From Yamagishiella unicocca (lineage: Eukaryota; Chlorophyta; Chlorophyceae; Chlamydomonadales; Volvocaceae): a DNA stretch of 64,000 nucleotides. This document shows, one piece after another, positions 1 to 12,354 of this stretch (its first letter is position 1; each line of letters starts with the position of its first letter). The stretch lies in assembly GCA_003116995.1 (NCBI GenBank), contig BDSL01000040.1, forward strand, positions 558,001 through 622,000, written 5' to 3'. A model generated the notes under the pieces. It was not told where the DNA came from. It ran no database searches and was given only the letters and a program-made list of their open reading frames with translations. The position numbers and the translations under genes are program-made.

Positions 1-744
1 ATGCGGGCGACTTGCCCCCGCCAGCTGAATAACCTTGCGATGGGCTGCACGCTGAACAGGTTTTGCGATTCGCTTTCTTCCCCTCCCGGCGCGCGCCACC
101 TCCACCGCGTTGGCCCTGCCTGTCGCCCAGCTGCCCGGCGGCTTCTTAAGTGTGGGCCCAGACTGTGTCGACGCCATGAATGCTAGCATGGCGTCTGGGG
201 CTGGTGCTGCCTGCGCAGAGAGAGGTGGTGGTGAGGACGACCCTGGACGACAGCTTTGTCCTCGGTGCAGACAACGAGCGCAGTGTTACCTGTCCACCAA
301 AGAGTTCAAACCCAGCTATATTACGGCTATCCTTGCATGTGTTAAGATAAATGCTGCGCTGTCTCATGTGTTGGCAGTTTTATGTCAACTGTAAAGGACA
401 TCTTCGCGAAATGTCGTAGTCTCGAACAGCCTCTATCGCTACGTAATAGCCGCTGCACACTACTGGCGGGACGCAAGTGGAAATACAAAGTGTAATGGAA
501 TTGCAGTGAGTCGCAGAGTCGTAGCACGTGGGCAGTTCAGTCCAAGTCCAGCAAATTCCAGCGAACTCGCGCGACTTCCGGGCGGAATTCGGACCTCATT
601 CCATGCATGGCATAGACCCCGCTGGTCTCGGCAAATTGGAAGTATTTCCGACGGCGAGTATAATACATCAACATTTACTATTAAGAAGTAAGCCGCAATA
701 GCGGCTTTAGTTATGGATACCAGTCCATACGCACGTAGTGGTAT
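1..744. other. No gene recognised
   Basis: I see only short, overlapping, low-support open frames here and no splice-consistent coding pattern, repeat array or RNA gene. It lies upstream of the first duplicated module. Confidence 0.5.
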
Positions 745-1130
745 GTGAAGTATTTTACACTTTTTGCGGCAGCAGGCGTCAAAAGCGCATGCGCTTTTGT
801 CAAAGTTGCTGATGAGCATTCGCATGCGAAGACAACATAAGTTTCGTGATCACGTGGGGGCGTCGGGACGCCCTTCAAGCTCTCTCAAGCTCTCAGCCCT
901 ATGACAGCCGAATCGTCGTAACATTCTCATGAACATTCGTGAAGGCCTTACATATGAACCCTATTACAAGCCTTTGTAAAGGTTTAATACGAGGCTACAA
1001 GGTGCCGTTAAGAAAGCTTATAAGTCATTAACGTGTGCGGACCACGCAGCAGCATCAGTACCGACAGTAACTAACTAACACATCAGATATAGCAGAGCTT
1101 GGCGTAAGCTGGAAACATTTATACAAAATA
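745..1130 (+). repeat. Duplicated upstream module P1, copy 1
   Basis: This stretch is recognisably repeated at about 12355-12560 and 19965-20170. Shared landmarks are a CACTTTTTGCGGCAGCA-like start, a palindromic AAAAGCGC stretch, a CACGTGGG block and a CCTTCAAGCTC block, followed by a GTAAGCTGGAAAC-like segment. All copies lie upstream of EGF-HRGP paralogs, so P1 is probably part of the duplicated gene unit and may be distal promoter sequence. The regulatory role is inference. Confidence 0.65.
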
Positions 1131-1469
1131 AGCAACGCGATACTTGATTGAACGAATGAGTGGAATCTTACGTATTATACTGGTATTACCAAGGGAGTCG
1201 TACGTAGATAGAGTGACCTCGGGCCCTAGCGAACCCAGCAGGACAAGGCGAGCCCAGGACAAGAGGGCCCATGGCGTGGCTTCAACTTTTAAGAGCCGGG
1301 GCAAAACGAAGCAGACGCCCCTGCCCAAGGCTACAGGTAGTACAGGAAAGCCTCGAAAGGCACAGAGATGTCGGGCAATAATCCCAGGACATACAAGCAG
1401 GGGGGCCCGTGCATATTGCTACGTACAATATATTGTATGACTGACTGCTTGCTGATAATGAACGGAATC

Positions 1470-1870
1470 AGATAGGTACTGAGCAGGTAGACAGACTGGT
1501 TTCAGCATACATAGCATACATGGCGCTAGCTAGCTACTGGTAGCTCGTCAATGAAGGTTCCACCTAGAACCTTCATTGACAATCTATGTACCAGCATGCA
1601 TGCTCATCAGAACCCAATCCAGGTGGCGGGCGATTCGTATTTGCGATTTCCCATTACCCACATATGAGGGTTCTCGTCCAGAACGGGATCCAAAAGCGGA
1701 AAGAGTGTCCGATTGAAGGGAACCCAAAAGGTATTTACTTGAGGCTCTCGCCATAGAACCAACACCATCGTCCGCAGCTCGCTTGCGTCGGTGGCCGGGC
1801 ATTGCTTGCAGCGTTGCGTGTGTGCCCTATCCATACTATCTTTGCCGCGCAAGCATAGCAGTACCTCCTA
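1470..1870 (+). repeat. Duplicated upstream module P2, copy 1
   Basis: This proximal upstream module recurs before each paralog, at about 6415-7030, 12715-13260 and 22435-22870. Landmarks in order are a GTGGACAGACTGGTTTC block, a GGTGGCGGGCGATTCGTATT block, a CCAGAACGGGATCC block and a GAGTGTCCGATTGAAGG block. Conservation next to four gene copies suggests retained promoter or enhancer sequence, although simple co-duplication explains it equally well. Confidence 0.7.
1547..1580. repeat. 14-bp inverted repeat inside P2
   Basis: Two perfect 14-bp arms (1547-1560 and 1567-1580) flank a 6-base loop. The other P2 copies show only one arm-like segment at this place, so the hairpin is private to paralog 1. 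Confidence 0.6.
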
Positions 1871-2245
1871 CCTACGTACGTTACCCTGAAAGGGAGAGCT
1901 AGCGAGGTAGGTGACAGTAGAAAGGAACACAGGCGCCTATATGTAGATACCGTCCATCTCAGTAGCCGAGATATGAAGATGCTTGCAATGCCTTCCTTGG
2001 ATGTTGCTCAGCATACGTGCGAGCGATACCCTGATTGACTCGCGCACGTTGGCACATTGGCATGCATATTGGCCCGTTGTCCTCCATTTGGCTTCATTTG
2101 ATCGCTGGCACAGCAGAGATCGAGTGGCAGACAAGCTACCAAAACTGCCGTGCCATACATCCGCCCACCTATCCTACCTGCTGTGCGCCGATGACCTGCT
2201 CTCGCTCTGCATTGCAGGGTACTAGCAAATCACCCAGATAGAGAT

Positions 2246-4308
2246 ATGGAGGGCCGAATAATGGCCACGTCGCGTTTGTTTGCATGCGCGGTGCTCATCA
2301 TCACAGTGGCCGCTGGGACGGCCTCAGCAGGAAAAGGTAAGTTTGTCCGTCCGCCGACCGCTAGCAAGCAAGCAAGCAGCATCTTGCCGGGCAAGTATGT
2401 ACCTGCCATGAACACACACACTAGCTATCTACTGTTACATTTTACTATTTCTGGACGAACCGTGCATACGCCTACCTAGGAACATTGAGCACGAGACATA
2501 TATAGAGCTTATGATTGTGTTCTTCCTAGCTAGGGCCAGTATGTGGTAATGTTCCAGCAACGGCAATACTTTTTAATTTGGAACGAAAAACATCCACATA
2601 CCTATGTTACCATGCACACAACCATGTGATGCCGACGTGTGGGCGTCCGCTCGCACTACTCTTCGTGGCTGGTCCCCTGCTGCTGCTGGCTGGCTGGGGT
2701 ACTGCTTACATGCGTGCACCCATGATGACTGGCCATTGAAACACATCCAACTCTAGCTATCTTTAGCTGCAGGTTGCGCTCTGCAGCTAGATATATAGTA
2801 TACGCACTGGCTGGCTGAGGCATGTCCTTACCCTGCCTTCGTTGTTTTCATTGTCTAGGTCACGATTATAACAAACGACGTACCATCCCGCCCTTCATTT
2901 GCTTTCCTGCAGCGGACCCTGGGTCCAACGCCTGCTTGACCAACCCGTGCACTGCTCCCGGGACCATCTGCGTGCTGGACGCCTCGGTAAAGAAGGGCTA
3001 CAACTGCGTCTGCGGACAACCAGGATACACGCAGTCCGGCAGCGGCACGTGCCTGCGTAAGTGCACGGGCGGGATTATGGAAATGAGATGTTTTTAGGCG
3101 CCCTAGGACGGAGTAGTAACTGTTATAGGGGGCCCCAGACTGTAAGGTGGCACCATTGGACATACCGGAGACGGTCTGTTAGGGAAGTAAGCGTACTTGC
3201 ATACAGGCGCAGTGGTGATTAGCAACATACATGCATGTACGCAGGCAGCTTTCATGTCCTTTTCATGTAATAGTACGTATACAGCAGAACCGGGTAACAT
3301 TATTGGTTCCGAAATGCACTAGTGCTGGCAACCAGGGAGCGAGCGTCCGTCTGCCTGGTGGATCGTAGCAGGATACCCTCACAATCAAGCAGTTGAATGG
3401 AATGAGGGACTGATGACGTTGTGGGTGACCCCGCCCCCTGTCACATCTATCTGTGTATGCTCGCAGTATCAACCAAGGTGCCACCGCCACCACAACCGCC
3501 GCAGCCGCCCAGCCCTTCGCCTCCACCCCCACCTTCTCCTCGTCCTCCCTCACCAACTCCGCCGTCGCCTGCGCCACCCAGCCCGCCCCCGCCGCCGCCG
3601 CCGCCCCCTCCCTCCCCCGAGCCGCCCAGCCCACCGCCCCCACCCTCTCCAGAGCCGCCAAGTCCGCCGCCACCGCCTTCCCCTGAGCCACCTAGCCCAC
3701 CGCCACCACCCTCCCCCGAGCCGCCCAGCCCACCGCCGCCACCACCCCCACCCTCCCCCGAGCCGCCCAGCCCGCCGCCCCCGCCCTCACCTGAGCCACC
3801 CAGCCCGCCGCCCCCACCTTCCCCCGAGCCGCCCAGCCCGCCGCCGCCACCACCTCCACCCTCCCCCGAGCCGCCCAGCCCGCCGCCCCCCCCTCACCTG
3901 AGCCACCCAGCCCGCCGCCCCCACCCTCCCCTGAGCCGCCCAGCCCGCCACCACCGCCGCCCCCTCCTTCGCCCGAGCCACCCAGCCCGCCTCCCCCTCC
4001 CCCTCCCTCACCACTGCCTCCCAGCCCGCCGCCCCCGCCCTCCCCCGAGCCGCCCAGCCCGCCGCCGCCGCCCCCTCCTTCGCCAATACCTCCCAGCCCG
4101 CCTCCCCCTCCCCCTCCCTCACCACTGCCTCCCAGCCCGCCGCCGCCGCCGCCACCGCCCTCGCCCCGGCCCCCCAGCCCGCCGCCGTCACCGGCCCCCC
4201 CTTCACCCAACCCGCCCAGCCCGCCGCCTCCTCCACCGTCGCCCAAACAAAATAATGGAACCAATGGGCAGGGGAACGGCGGCAGGAGGCTACGACGGGC
4301 CTTGTTGA
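2246..4308 (+). CDS. EGF-HRGP secreted wall-type protein, paralog 1 (frameshifted rod)
   Basis: Three exons: 2246-2336, 2913-3056 and 3467 to the stop. Both introns are phase 1 with clean GTAAG donors. Exon 1 gives a signal peptide; a second in-frame ATG at 2261 could also be the start. Exon 2 is one EGF-like module with six Cys spaced C-x4-C-x6-C-x11-C-x-C-x12-C. Exon 3 encodes a rod of SPEPPSPPPPP-type repeats, typical of hydroxyproline-rich extracellular-matrix proteins of volvocine algae. Near 3889-3896 the run CCCCCGCCC found in sister repeats is CCCCCCCC, one base short. The frame then becomes Pro/Arg/His-rich and ends at 4308 (358 aa). In the unshifted frame the reading would end at 4316 with the basic tail of paralog 2. 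This is either a real frameshift or a base-calling error in a homopolymer. The family is not one I can name. Confidence 0.8.
3113..3162 (-). repeat. Diverged copy of dispersed repeat A in intron 2
   Basis: A degenerate copy of the repeat described at 15529-15658 sits just after exon 2. Equivalent degenerate copies occupy the same place in paralog 2 (about 8109-8156) and paralog 3 (about 23990-24030). The insertion therefore predates the gene duplications. Confidence 0.55.
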
Positions 4309-4967
4309 GGCCCTAAGACGTGAACTTCTCTATTCTCCCTTCATTTCATTGAGTGTGGGAAATGCCTGGTTGTAGATGAAAGGAACATGCGTATCTACGG
4401 TTTAAAGCACAACAGCGAATACGCATCCATGGATTGTTGTTTATCGTTGTTCATTCGCAGCTAGCGCCGGCCATGCTGATGATGGGAAGCGCGTTACATA
4501 CATGGCTGCTGGATTGACGGAAGCCAATTCGACCAGGACACCTAGACTGGATTATCGTAGTGTACGTAATGCAGTGTACGTATGCGTAGTCGGCGGTGGC
4601 TCTGCTGTGTTATTGAACTTGACCCTTCGATCGCTCTCACTTTGTTTCTATGCATGGTTCGTGTGTGGCAGTTTGGAGGCGCACTGTTCCATTAAAAATT
4701 AAAGGGGTTAGCAGATGATGGCCCGGCAACCACGAGGAGGGGCAGGGGCAGTATGTAAGCATGTGCAGGTGTGTGCGCGCGCGTACAGCAGCGTGCGCAC
4801 GCTGTCGTGACACTGTGCGTGACTGGCACAGTGCGTACAAATGTATGGCTGCCTGAAACGTACGTGTCACCAATAACCTAGGTACCTATCTATGTATCCG
4901 CTTGGAGCAAAGTGATATTGGACATTATTCACCTCATCACTGCTGCCTGCAATTTTCATACTCGTGC

Positions 4968-4972
4968 TGTAA
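4968..4972 (+). terminator. Probable polyadenylation signal TGTAA, paralog 1
   Basis: TGTAA is the usual volvocine poly(A) signal. This one lies about 650 bases past the stop. The 3' flank between stop and signal is homologous to that of paralogs 2 and 3, each of which also ends in TGTAA. Confidence 0.55.
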
Positions 4973-6414
4973 TACAGGCCTGTGTTTTCAACCCCTATCT
5001 GTCGCGTTGGATAGCCGCACTACTTCCCTACTGCCCCTCCTCATGCATGGTCGCTCGCCGGCCTATTACCTGCTGATAATCTGTCAGCTCTGGGTTCGCT
5101 TCAAGCGTGCTCCATTATTGAGGTACTAGAAAGAACTAGCACTACAAATAGGTGAGGTAGGGCGGGTACGCCGTTGCAAAACGTATCCAGATCTATGTTG
5201 TCGAACAATCCCGACGACCGCTGTGGTTCAGTGGCACGTTGGTCCCAAAGTGCAAGGACGCACGAGGAGAAGCACCAGCAGGCACCCGCCGTACATAAGA
5301 GTGGCCACAGCGACGCGACGGACCAACGGCGTATGTAGCACTCCCTACATGTACGCAAGCCGTTCACTCATGATTGCGAGCGCGTGATGCCCATTCACTG
5401 CTGCCCGTGCATCGCTCCATGCCGCCTCCGTGCATGCACGGTACCAGTAGGGGGCCTGCACGAGCGAGGGCCGATCAGCCCGCAGACAGCTGATCCTGCT
5501 GGTCACTGTACCGCGTCAAAATGTTCGTTATATATGTACGCGGGGTGCAAGCGTGCGACGCCTATTCACTGCCCGTGCATCGGGCCTCCGTGATTTCTAC
5601 CTGCGACTCCGCGCAGTAGTTGTGCGCGGGTCTTACGGTAAGGGATGGCCTGAGTTTAATTTATTGATTATAGGTGGGATCAGTATGCCATTCTTCTTAT
5701 GGATCTATCTGTTGACGTGCTGATATGGTTGGGAGCTTGAACTTCATTGTTTTTGCACCCTGCAGGGTGCTGTCTTTGCTTACTAATAGTGGTCGATTGA
5801 AGGAATGAATAATGGGGTTGATTGCAAATGGAAACAGCAGGGACGGAACAGCTGCTTGCGGACGATGCATGCATGTAAGTCCAAAACGGGCATACGTACT
5901 GCTACCAAAACGACTTGCATGACCGACTGCTGATAAGCAGCGAAACCAAGGGTATAGGTACAGCCCAAGCCGATCCCGATGGTGCGGGCAGCCAATAGCC
6001 ATCGGTGTGGTTAGGGAGGACTAACTCTAGTATGAAGTGTTGGGGCTTAGGCCAGAGACGGGAGCGTGTGCGTCCTACGGGTGGCTCAACCATCAAGTAC
6101 ACTCAAGTACACCAAGCATGGCGGCATGCTGGACATGGAGCTGGCGGAAGACCGGTTTCCGGAGAGCGCTTGATTCTCAAAAATTGATACAAATATGAGT
6201 TAGGGATGTGGCAGGAGCACCAGCCTCCGGCGAGTTGCACTAACTGGTCGTGTTCCACAGCGATAATGTGGCGTGGGCCTTAGCGATATGAGGTGGATTG
6301 GTACTGGTGGCGCGAGCGTATAGGGTGTACTGATGCCCTCACCGCCCCGCCCCCTTAACAACATGCCAGGCCTAGTGCCGGCGTAATGTAATAATAATAA
6401 TAAAATACAGCCCA
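4973..6414. other. Spacer between paralogs 1 and 2, no gene recognised
   Basis: AT-richer spacer with CATGCATG-like words and short open frames on both strands. None of the frames shows splice support, a domain or consistent codon bias. Confidence 0.45.
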
Positions 6415-7030
6415 AGCCAGGTGGACAGACTGGTTTCGTTCAGCTTGTCGCTATATCTCTCGTCAATCAATGCAATTCCCGCCGGCTGCATCAAACTCAC
6501 CTAGGTGGCGGGCGATTCGTATTTGGGGATTTCACATTACTCAATAGTAATATCGTCCAGAAACGGGATCCAACCGTAACAGGAGTGTCCGCCGATCCAA
6601 GGGAAACGAAAGGGTCGCCATTGGGAGCGAACCCATCGCAGGCGGCAGGCGATGCGCGCGTCTTTGCGCTCATAAAAGACAATAGTTTGATACTATAAGT
6701 GTAATCCAGAACGGGATTATCAGATTGGAAAGAGTGTCTGATTGAAGATACGTCAGAAAGTATTTGAGGTTCGCGTTCCTCTTCCCATATAAACCAAATT
6801 TAACGTCTGCAGCTCGTGTCAGCAGCATCAGGCGGGCGTTGCTTGGAGCCCCACGTGTGCGCCCCATTGAATCATCGACGAACTCTTGCGGCTGGCTGCT
6901 ACCAACGCGCAAGCAGTACCTCCCATCTAAGTACCCTGAAAGGTAGAGTGAGGTAGGCGACAGTAGCGACGAACGAGGGCGCCTACCTACTATCGCAGTC
7001 GCAGATACTAAGCAAGGTTTAGAAGCTCGC
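6415..7030 (+). repeat. Duplicated upstream module P2, copy 2
   Basis: Homologous to 1470-1870, with the same ordered landmarks (GTGGACAGACTGGTTTC, GGTGGCGGGCGATTCGTATT, AAACGGGATCC). It lies directly upstream of paralog 2. Confidence 0.7.
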
Positions 7031-7270
7031 AATGCCTTCCTTGGCTGCTGCTGCTGAGCGTACCTATCCTAACTCGCACGCGCCATCGCGCGCTGGCATG
7101 TTGGCACGTTGTCCTCCATTCGCTGGCACAGAGACCGCCGAGTGGCAGCAGACCTATTGCAGTAACATTTTCTCCATATGGTGTATATCTGCCATCCGCA
7201 ACCCGCCGCTGCGCACCAACCCACCCGCGGCAGGGTACCCAGGGTCGCCTGCTGTTACGTACCTGGAGAT

Positions 7271-9406
7271 ATGGAGGGCCGAATAATGGCCACATCGCGT
7301 TTGCTTGCATGCGCGGTGCTCATCATCACACTGGCCGCTGGCACCGCCTCCGCAGGAAAAGGCAAAGGTAAGTTCATTCGTCCAAAGCATCGTGCGGGGC
7401 AAGTACCTGGCTATGTACTGCCGTGCTGTAAACTCGTATTATTTCCTAGACAACCGGGAGTCTACGATGTCATGGCGGCCCAACAGCGCCAAATTGATAA
7501 TTTGAGAATCGAAGCATCCAGATGTCAATCTTACGATGCGCACAGTCATTTGATGCCGACGCATGTGGGCTGATGTGGGCGTGTCTGTCCTCTCTCGCAC
7601 GCTTCCTGGTTGGCACGCTTCCTGGCTCGCTGCGTGCTGGACGGCTGGAGTACTGCTTTTGTCCGGCGAGCTGGTTGGGCACTACGTACGCAGGGGCATT
7701 TTTGCACTGACGTCCGTGCACCCATGCTCGGCTATTGATGGCTGTGCACCAATGATTGGCCATCTGACGCTCCTGCTGCAGGTTGCGCTAGCTGTGCAGC
7801 TTATACGTGCATAAGCTGGCTGATGCATCTCGTTGTCTTTACCCTGCCTTACGTACTTTCATTGTCTATCTAGGTCCCGAATATAGCCGTCCCTTACTTT
7901 CGTGTCCCTGCAGTAGACCCTGGGTCCAGTCCCTGCTCGAACAACCCGTGCACTGCTCCCGGGACCATCTGCGTGCTGGACGCCTCGGCCAGGAAGGGCT
8001 ACAACTGCGTCTGCGGACAACCAGGATACGCGCAGTCCGGCAGCGGCACGTGCCTGCGTAAGTGCACGGGATTATGGAAATGAGATGTTTTGAGACGCCC
8101 TAGGACAGAGTAGTAACTGTTCCACGGAGCCCCTGACTGTAATAAGGTGGCGCCATCGGATGTATATACATCGGAAATGATGTGTTATTAAGCAAGGAAG
8201 AACACTTACTTCGTTGCATGCAGGCGCAGTGGTGATAAGTGACATACTTGCATGCACGCAGGCGGCTCTCATGTCCTTTTTGTATACTTCTCCACATATG
8301 TAGAACATACAGTATCGGGTACTGTTGGTTCCGAAATGCACTCGCGCCGGTGGCAATCACGAAGCGCCTGTCTGGTGGATCTTAGGAGGGATACCCTCAC
8401 GAAAAGCAATGGGATGCGATGAGAGACTGACGTTGTGGTTCACCCCCTTGTCACATCCATCTGCGTTTTCATTCTGCTCGTAGTGATCAAGGCGCCACCG
8501 CCGCCGCAACCGCCGCAGCCTCCCAGCCCTTCACCTCCCCCTCCGCCATCACCTCGTCCTCCCTCACCGCCTCCGCCCTCGCCCCAGCCGCCTAGCCCGC
8601 CGCCGCCGCCGCCCCCGCCCTCACCTGCACCGCCTAGCCCGCCACCACCCCCACCCCCACCCTCCCCCGAGCCGCCAAGCCCGCCGCCCCCACCGCCCCC
8701 ACCGCCCCCACCCTCCCCCGAGCCGCCCAGTCCGCCGCCACCACCCTCTCCCGAGCCGCCAAGCCCGCCGCCCCCGCCGCCCCCGCCCTCGCCTGAGCCG
8801 CCAAGCCCGCCGCCCCCACCCTCCCCCGAGCCGCCCAGCCCGCCGCCCCCACCGCCCCCACCCTCCCCCGAGCCGCCCAGCCCGCCGCCACCGCCGCCCC
8901 CGCCCTCGCCTGAGCCACCTAGCCCGCCGCCGCCACCCTCTCCCGAGCCGCCCAGCCCGCCGCCACCGCCGCCCCCGCCCTCGCCTGAGCCACCTAGCCC
9001 GCCGCCACCACCCTCTCCCGAGCCGCCCAGCCCGCCGCCACCGCCGCCACCTCCTTCACCACAGCCTCCCAGCCCGCCTCCCCCTCCCCCTCCATCACCA
9101 CTGCCTCCCAGCCCGCCGCCACCACCCTCTCCCGAGCCACCCAGCCCACCGCCGCCGCCGCCCCCTCCTTCGCCACAGCCTCCCAGCCCGCCTCCCCCTC
9201 CCCCTCCATCACCACTGCCTCCCAGCCCGCCGCCGCCGCCGCCGCCGCCCTCGCCCCGGCCCCCCAGCCCGCCGCCGTCACCGGCCCCCCCTTCACCCAA
9301 CCCGCCCAGCCCGCCTCCTCCTCCACCATCGCCCAAACAAAACAACGGAACCAATGGGCAGGGGAACGGCGGCAGGAGGCTACGACGGGCTTTGTTGAGG
9401 CCCTAA
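7271..9406 (+). CDS. EGF-HRGP secreted wall-type protein, paralog 2 (intact)
   Basis: Three exons: 7271-7367, 7914-8057 and 8484-9406, all joined in phase 1, giving 387 aa. Residues 1 to about 30 form a signal peptide ending in an Ala-rich cleavage region; an internal Met at codon 6 is an alternative start. An EGF-like module follows with Cys spacing C-x4-C-x6-C-x11-C-x-C-x12-C. The rest is a rod of about 285 residues made of [14 protein letters not shown] blocks drifting to SPLPPSP and SPQPPSP near the end. The C-terminus is a short Asn/Gly then Arg/Leu-rich tail ending RRALLRP. In this lineage such Ser-Pro rods are hydroxylated and glycosylated in the secretory pathway, forming stiff polyproline-II spacers in the wall. 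The EGF module would be the binding head (inference). This is the only copy with an uninterrupted rod. Confidence 0.88.
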
Positions 9407-10013
9407 GACGTGAACTCCTTTGTTCTCCCTCCATTTCATTGGGTGTGGAAAATGCATGGTTGTAGATGAAAGGAACATAGGCATCTACGCATTTGTAAGG
9501 AGCGCTTAGATAGTTCAAAGCACCAAAGCGAGTATGCATCCATGGACTGTCCGTTTGTCATTGCTCGCAGCCATGCGTTGGTTGCCTGGTGGGCTACTGA
9601 TGATGGGAAGTGCGTCGCATGTCTACGTAGGTGGACGTAGGCCAATTTCAGCAGCAGAACACCTGGACCGTATCAAGTACGTAGTGCGGTGCAGTATATG
9701 CATAGTCAGCGGAGGCGCTGCTGTGTTAATCAACTTGACCCTTCGCTCTCTCTTTGCCTCTGCTGTGGTCCGTGTATGTGTGGCAGTTTGGAGGCCACTA
9801 TTTCATTGAGGATTAATGGAAATAGCAGATGATGCAACCCGCAACCATTGGGAGGGGCAGGGGCAGTAAGCATGTGTACTTACCGTGTGTTCGTACAAAT
9901 GTACGGCTGCCTAAAACGCGTTAATAACCTGGTAAGCTATGTATCCGCTTGGAGGAAATTAATATCGGATATTATTCGTCTCATTACTGCTTGTTGGCTG
10001 GCCTGGAGCCCAC

Positions 10014-10018
10014 TGTAA
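10014..10018 (+). terminator. Probable polyadenylation signal TGTAA, paralog 2
   Basis: TGTAA about 610 bases past the stop, aligned with the signals of paralogs 1 and 3. The preceding bases also resemble the core of dispersed repeat A. Confidence 0.5.
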
Positions 10019-10089
10019 CATTCACTACTACTGCAATGATCCGTTAGCTTGAGGCCACCAACAGGCCCAACAGCTAGGCTGCCCCTCAC

Positions 10090-10560
10090 CTAAATGGCCG
10101 CTGCCCTAATGCAGGACGACATACATTTGTACAGTCTCAGGCACTTATTTGCTCTCCAGGAGTCCAGTCAAACTGCATGCCTAAATCTACACCGGAATGA
10201 GGGCACACGCACGGTTCATAAACAAATTAATTCAACCTGAGCATTCCAGCGGGCTATGCGCCAGGATGCACCTCCGTTAGCGCAGCTAGTCGTTCTTCTT
10301 CATCTCGTAACGAACCCTCAGCTTCACTAACGCTGGGCGATTTATTGGCCGCAGAGGCCGCCCTTGCTGCCTTTGCTGGGAGGTGGGCGCCCGACCCCCC
10401 TACCTCCGGGGCCGCCCCAGTCCGAGCCAATCAGCGCTCTCCGCGGGGCTCATCGGCGCTCTATCGATCTTTGGCCGCTGTGTCCCTGGCGCCTTCAGCT
10501 TCTAGCGTTCCGGAGTTCGAGGATTGGACTAATCATGGCGCGGTGGCGGCTTACTTCCCT
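10090..10560 (+). repeat. Duplicated downstream block, copy 1 (decayed ORF-like sequence)
   Basis: Homologous to about 13660-14130. Both blocks begin with CCTAAATGGCCG. They share a 100-200 base GC-rich core whose plus-strand reading includes SSALYR, APSASSVPEFEDW and NHGAV. The common reading frame hints at a degraded coding element, perhaps a transposon fragment, but I recognise no domain. Confidence 0.55.
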
Positions 10561-11388
10561 ACCTTCAGCGCCCGTTCCTGGATGTGTTTTGGGCTGGTTA
10601 GTGGCCGCAGGCATTGTGCGTGCATCCCAGCAGCCTGCCAACGTTTGGCGGACAGCCCCCTCGGTGGACATTTTCGCCGCCCTGCCTCCTGCTTGCCGGG
10701 CAGTCCTTGGCCCATGGCAGTACGAACGAGAGGTAACCCCAGCCAGGCACGCAATAACCTATCTACCCCCCCTCAGTCAAGGCCTCCGTCGGTGTCGATA
10801 ATGGGGGGGTTTAAACCATGGCCAGGCTCAATTCTCATTTCCCCCCTGTGACAGGTAGGGTGGGTCCGTCACAGTTGTTCAACGGGGCCGGTAACCTACC
10901 CCCGCCGGTAAAAGCGAGCGGGGTAACCACGCACACGACCTGCTGCACTCGGCAACCTCTTCGACCCTGTTATATGGACCGGTAACGGGGGCCTTGTCAG
11001 GGTATACAGGCGTCGGTGGTGTAGGATCGTCGCTAGTCGTACAAGCAGTTGGTTAAGACCGTTACGTAGGAGACTCAGTTGGCCTCAGATGGCTCGATAC
11101 AATCTAGCCGAATTAGATAGTACGTTCCGTCAAGTTGCAGGGCGCTGTAGTTGAGCGCCTGCCTGCTGGAGTTGAGTGTACCGCGAGATAGCTTCGCGCC
11201 TAATCGAGTCACCACGCTTCCGTCGCTCCAGGACCATTGATACGCGGACTCGGATTGGGCTTGTCATAACGCACGGAGGGGCGCTGTCTCGCCACCTCCG
11301 GGCGCTGCTACTTCTGTGGCTTCTCAGGAACTTGTCTCCGTATCATACTATTCACTCCCTGCCTCGGTTCATGCCCAAAGAGTGCTAA

Positions 11389-11446
11389 CACATAGCCGCC
11401 GAGCAGGTTCAAGCTGTACTGCTTGAACCTGCTCGGCGGCTATGTG
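11389..11446. repeat. Perfect 26-bp inverted repeat (hairpin)
   Basis: Arms 11389-11414 and 11421-11446 are exact reverse complements around the 6-base loop TGTACT. The arm begins CACATAGCCGCCGAGCAGG. No coding sequence overlaps it. Confidence 0.85.
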
Positions 11447-11723
11447 CCAGCCAGCTGTGTTGCACCGGTTCATAGCCCTTGAGCTTGGCCCATAGCCGCC
11501 GGTAGCCTTAGCCTTAGCCTTGGCCGTTTCCTTATCCGCTAGCTTCAGTTACTCTGGCAGCGTAGGTTTGCTATCCGTATTACATCAATGCACCCTAATG
11601 TCGTAAGTATCGATGCCCTTCTCTAAGTTGTCTTCCGCTCAGTGATCTCGTCGCTGGCTTTGGCGCACGTGCATCCCCCGCCGTTCAGTGGGGCGCCAAG
11701 CAAGGTGGCCAAACCGTCCCGGG

Positions 11724-11809
11724 TGACGGCCGTATTCCCTGACAGCCTGGCCCTGTATGTGGTAATATTACCACATACAGGGCCAGGCTGTCAGGGAATA
11801 CGGCTGTCA
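11724..11809. repeat. 86-bp near-perfect palindrome
   Basis: Two 43-base arms meet at the centre GGTAATATTACC with one mismatch and no loop. Part of the right arm (TCAGGGAATACGGC) is repeated directly just downstream. Such a structure could extrude as a cruciform or mark a palindromic transposon end. Confidence 0.85.
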
Positions 11810-12354
11810 GGGAATACGGCCGTGTCTACACCGTATGGCGGTGTCTACACCGTAATCTACACCATATGGACGTACGTCCAAGCTCGGTACGTTCCCCAGC
11901 CATCCATGCATATCGCTAGCCAGCATATATATATGAAGGTCCTGTAGCTTCAAGGCTAGCCTGGCATGCATGGCCCTCACCACCACAATTCGGCAACTGC
12001 ACGGTGTGCTGTTATTCCCTTTGCTGGCCAGCCTTGTGGGTGGAGCATATCCTACTTGCGTGTGGATTGGATGGTGACCTGGACCTACCGCCTTGGGTTT
12101 CTGTCGTCCCTTGGTGAGTCCGTAGCGAGCGTCGGTCACGCAGGGCTGCTGTCTATCTAGTCCCGCCGTTCCTCTTCGCTGCACGGCAGTGGGCCTTGGG
12201 TTCCCGTCTTTAGTGGGATAGCACCCACATGGGGCCTTTCTGGAGGCTGGTCATCAGAACATCCTATTACCACAAAATTAATCAGTAATCAGCAATTTAT
12301 CTTTCAATCATACATATGATATACGCACGCAGTGATACCGGTTTGTGTAGTCGA

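Larger units (their letters stand above)
10870..12350. other. Spacer with two strong palindromes, no gene recognised
   Basis: No supported gene. It contains perfect or near-perfect inverted repeats at 11389-11446 and 11724-11809. The 12010-12260 part is similar to 17390-17600 (the TTGGGTTCCCGTC and GCCTTTCTGG blocks), so it is another decayed repeat fragment. Confidence 0.5.

Noticed and set aside
3692..9354. Long minus-strand Gly-rich open frames opposite the Ser-Pro rods
   Set aside because: They are the complement of proline codons (CCN to NGG) in the real plus-strand exons.
10010..10020. TGTAA of paralog 2 as part of a repeat A insertion instead of a true poly(A) signal
   Set aside because: The preceding bases do resemble repeat A, but the position aligns with TGTAA in paralogs 1 and 3, so I keep it as a signal with modest confidence.
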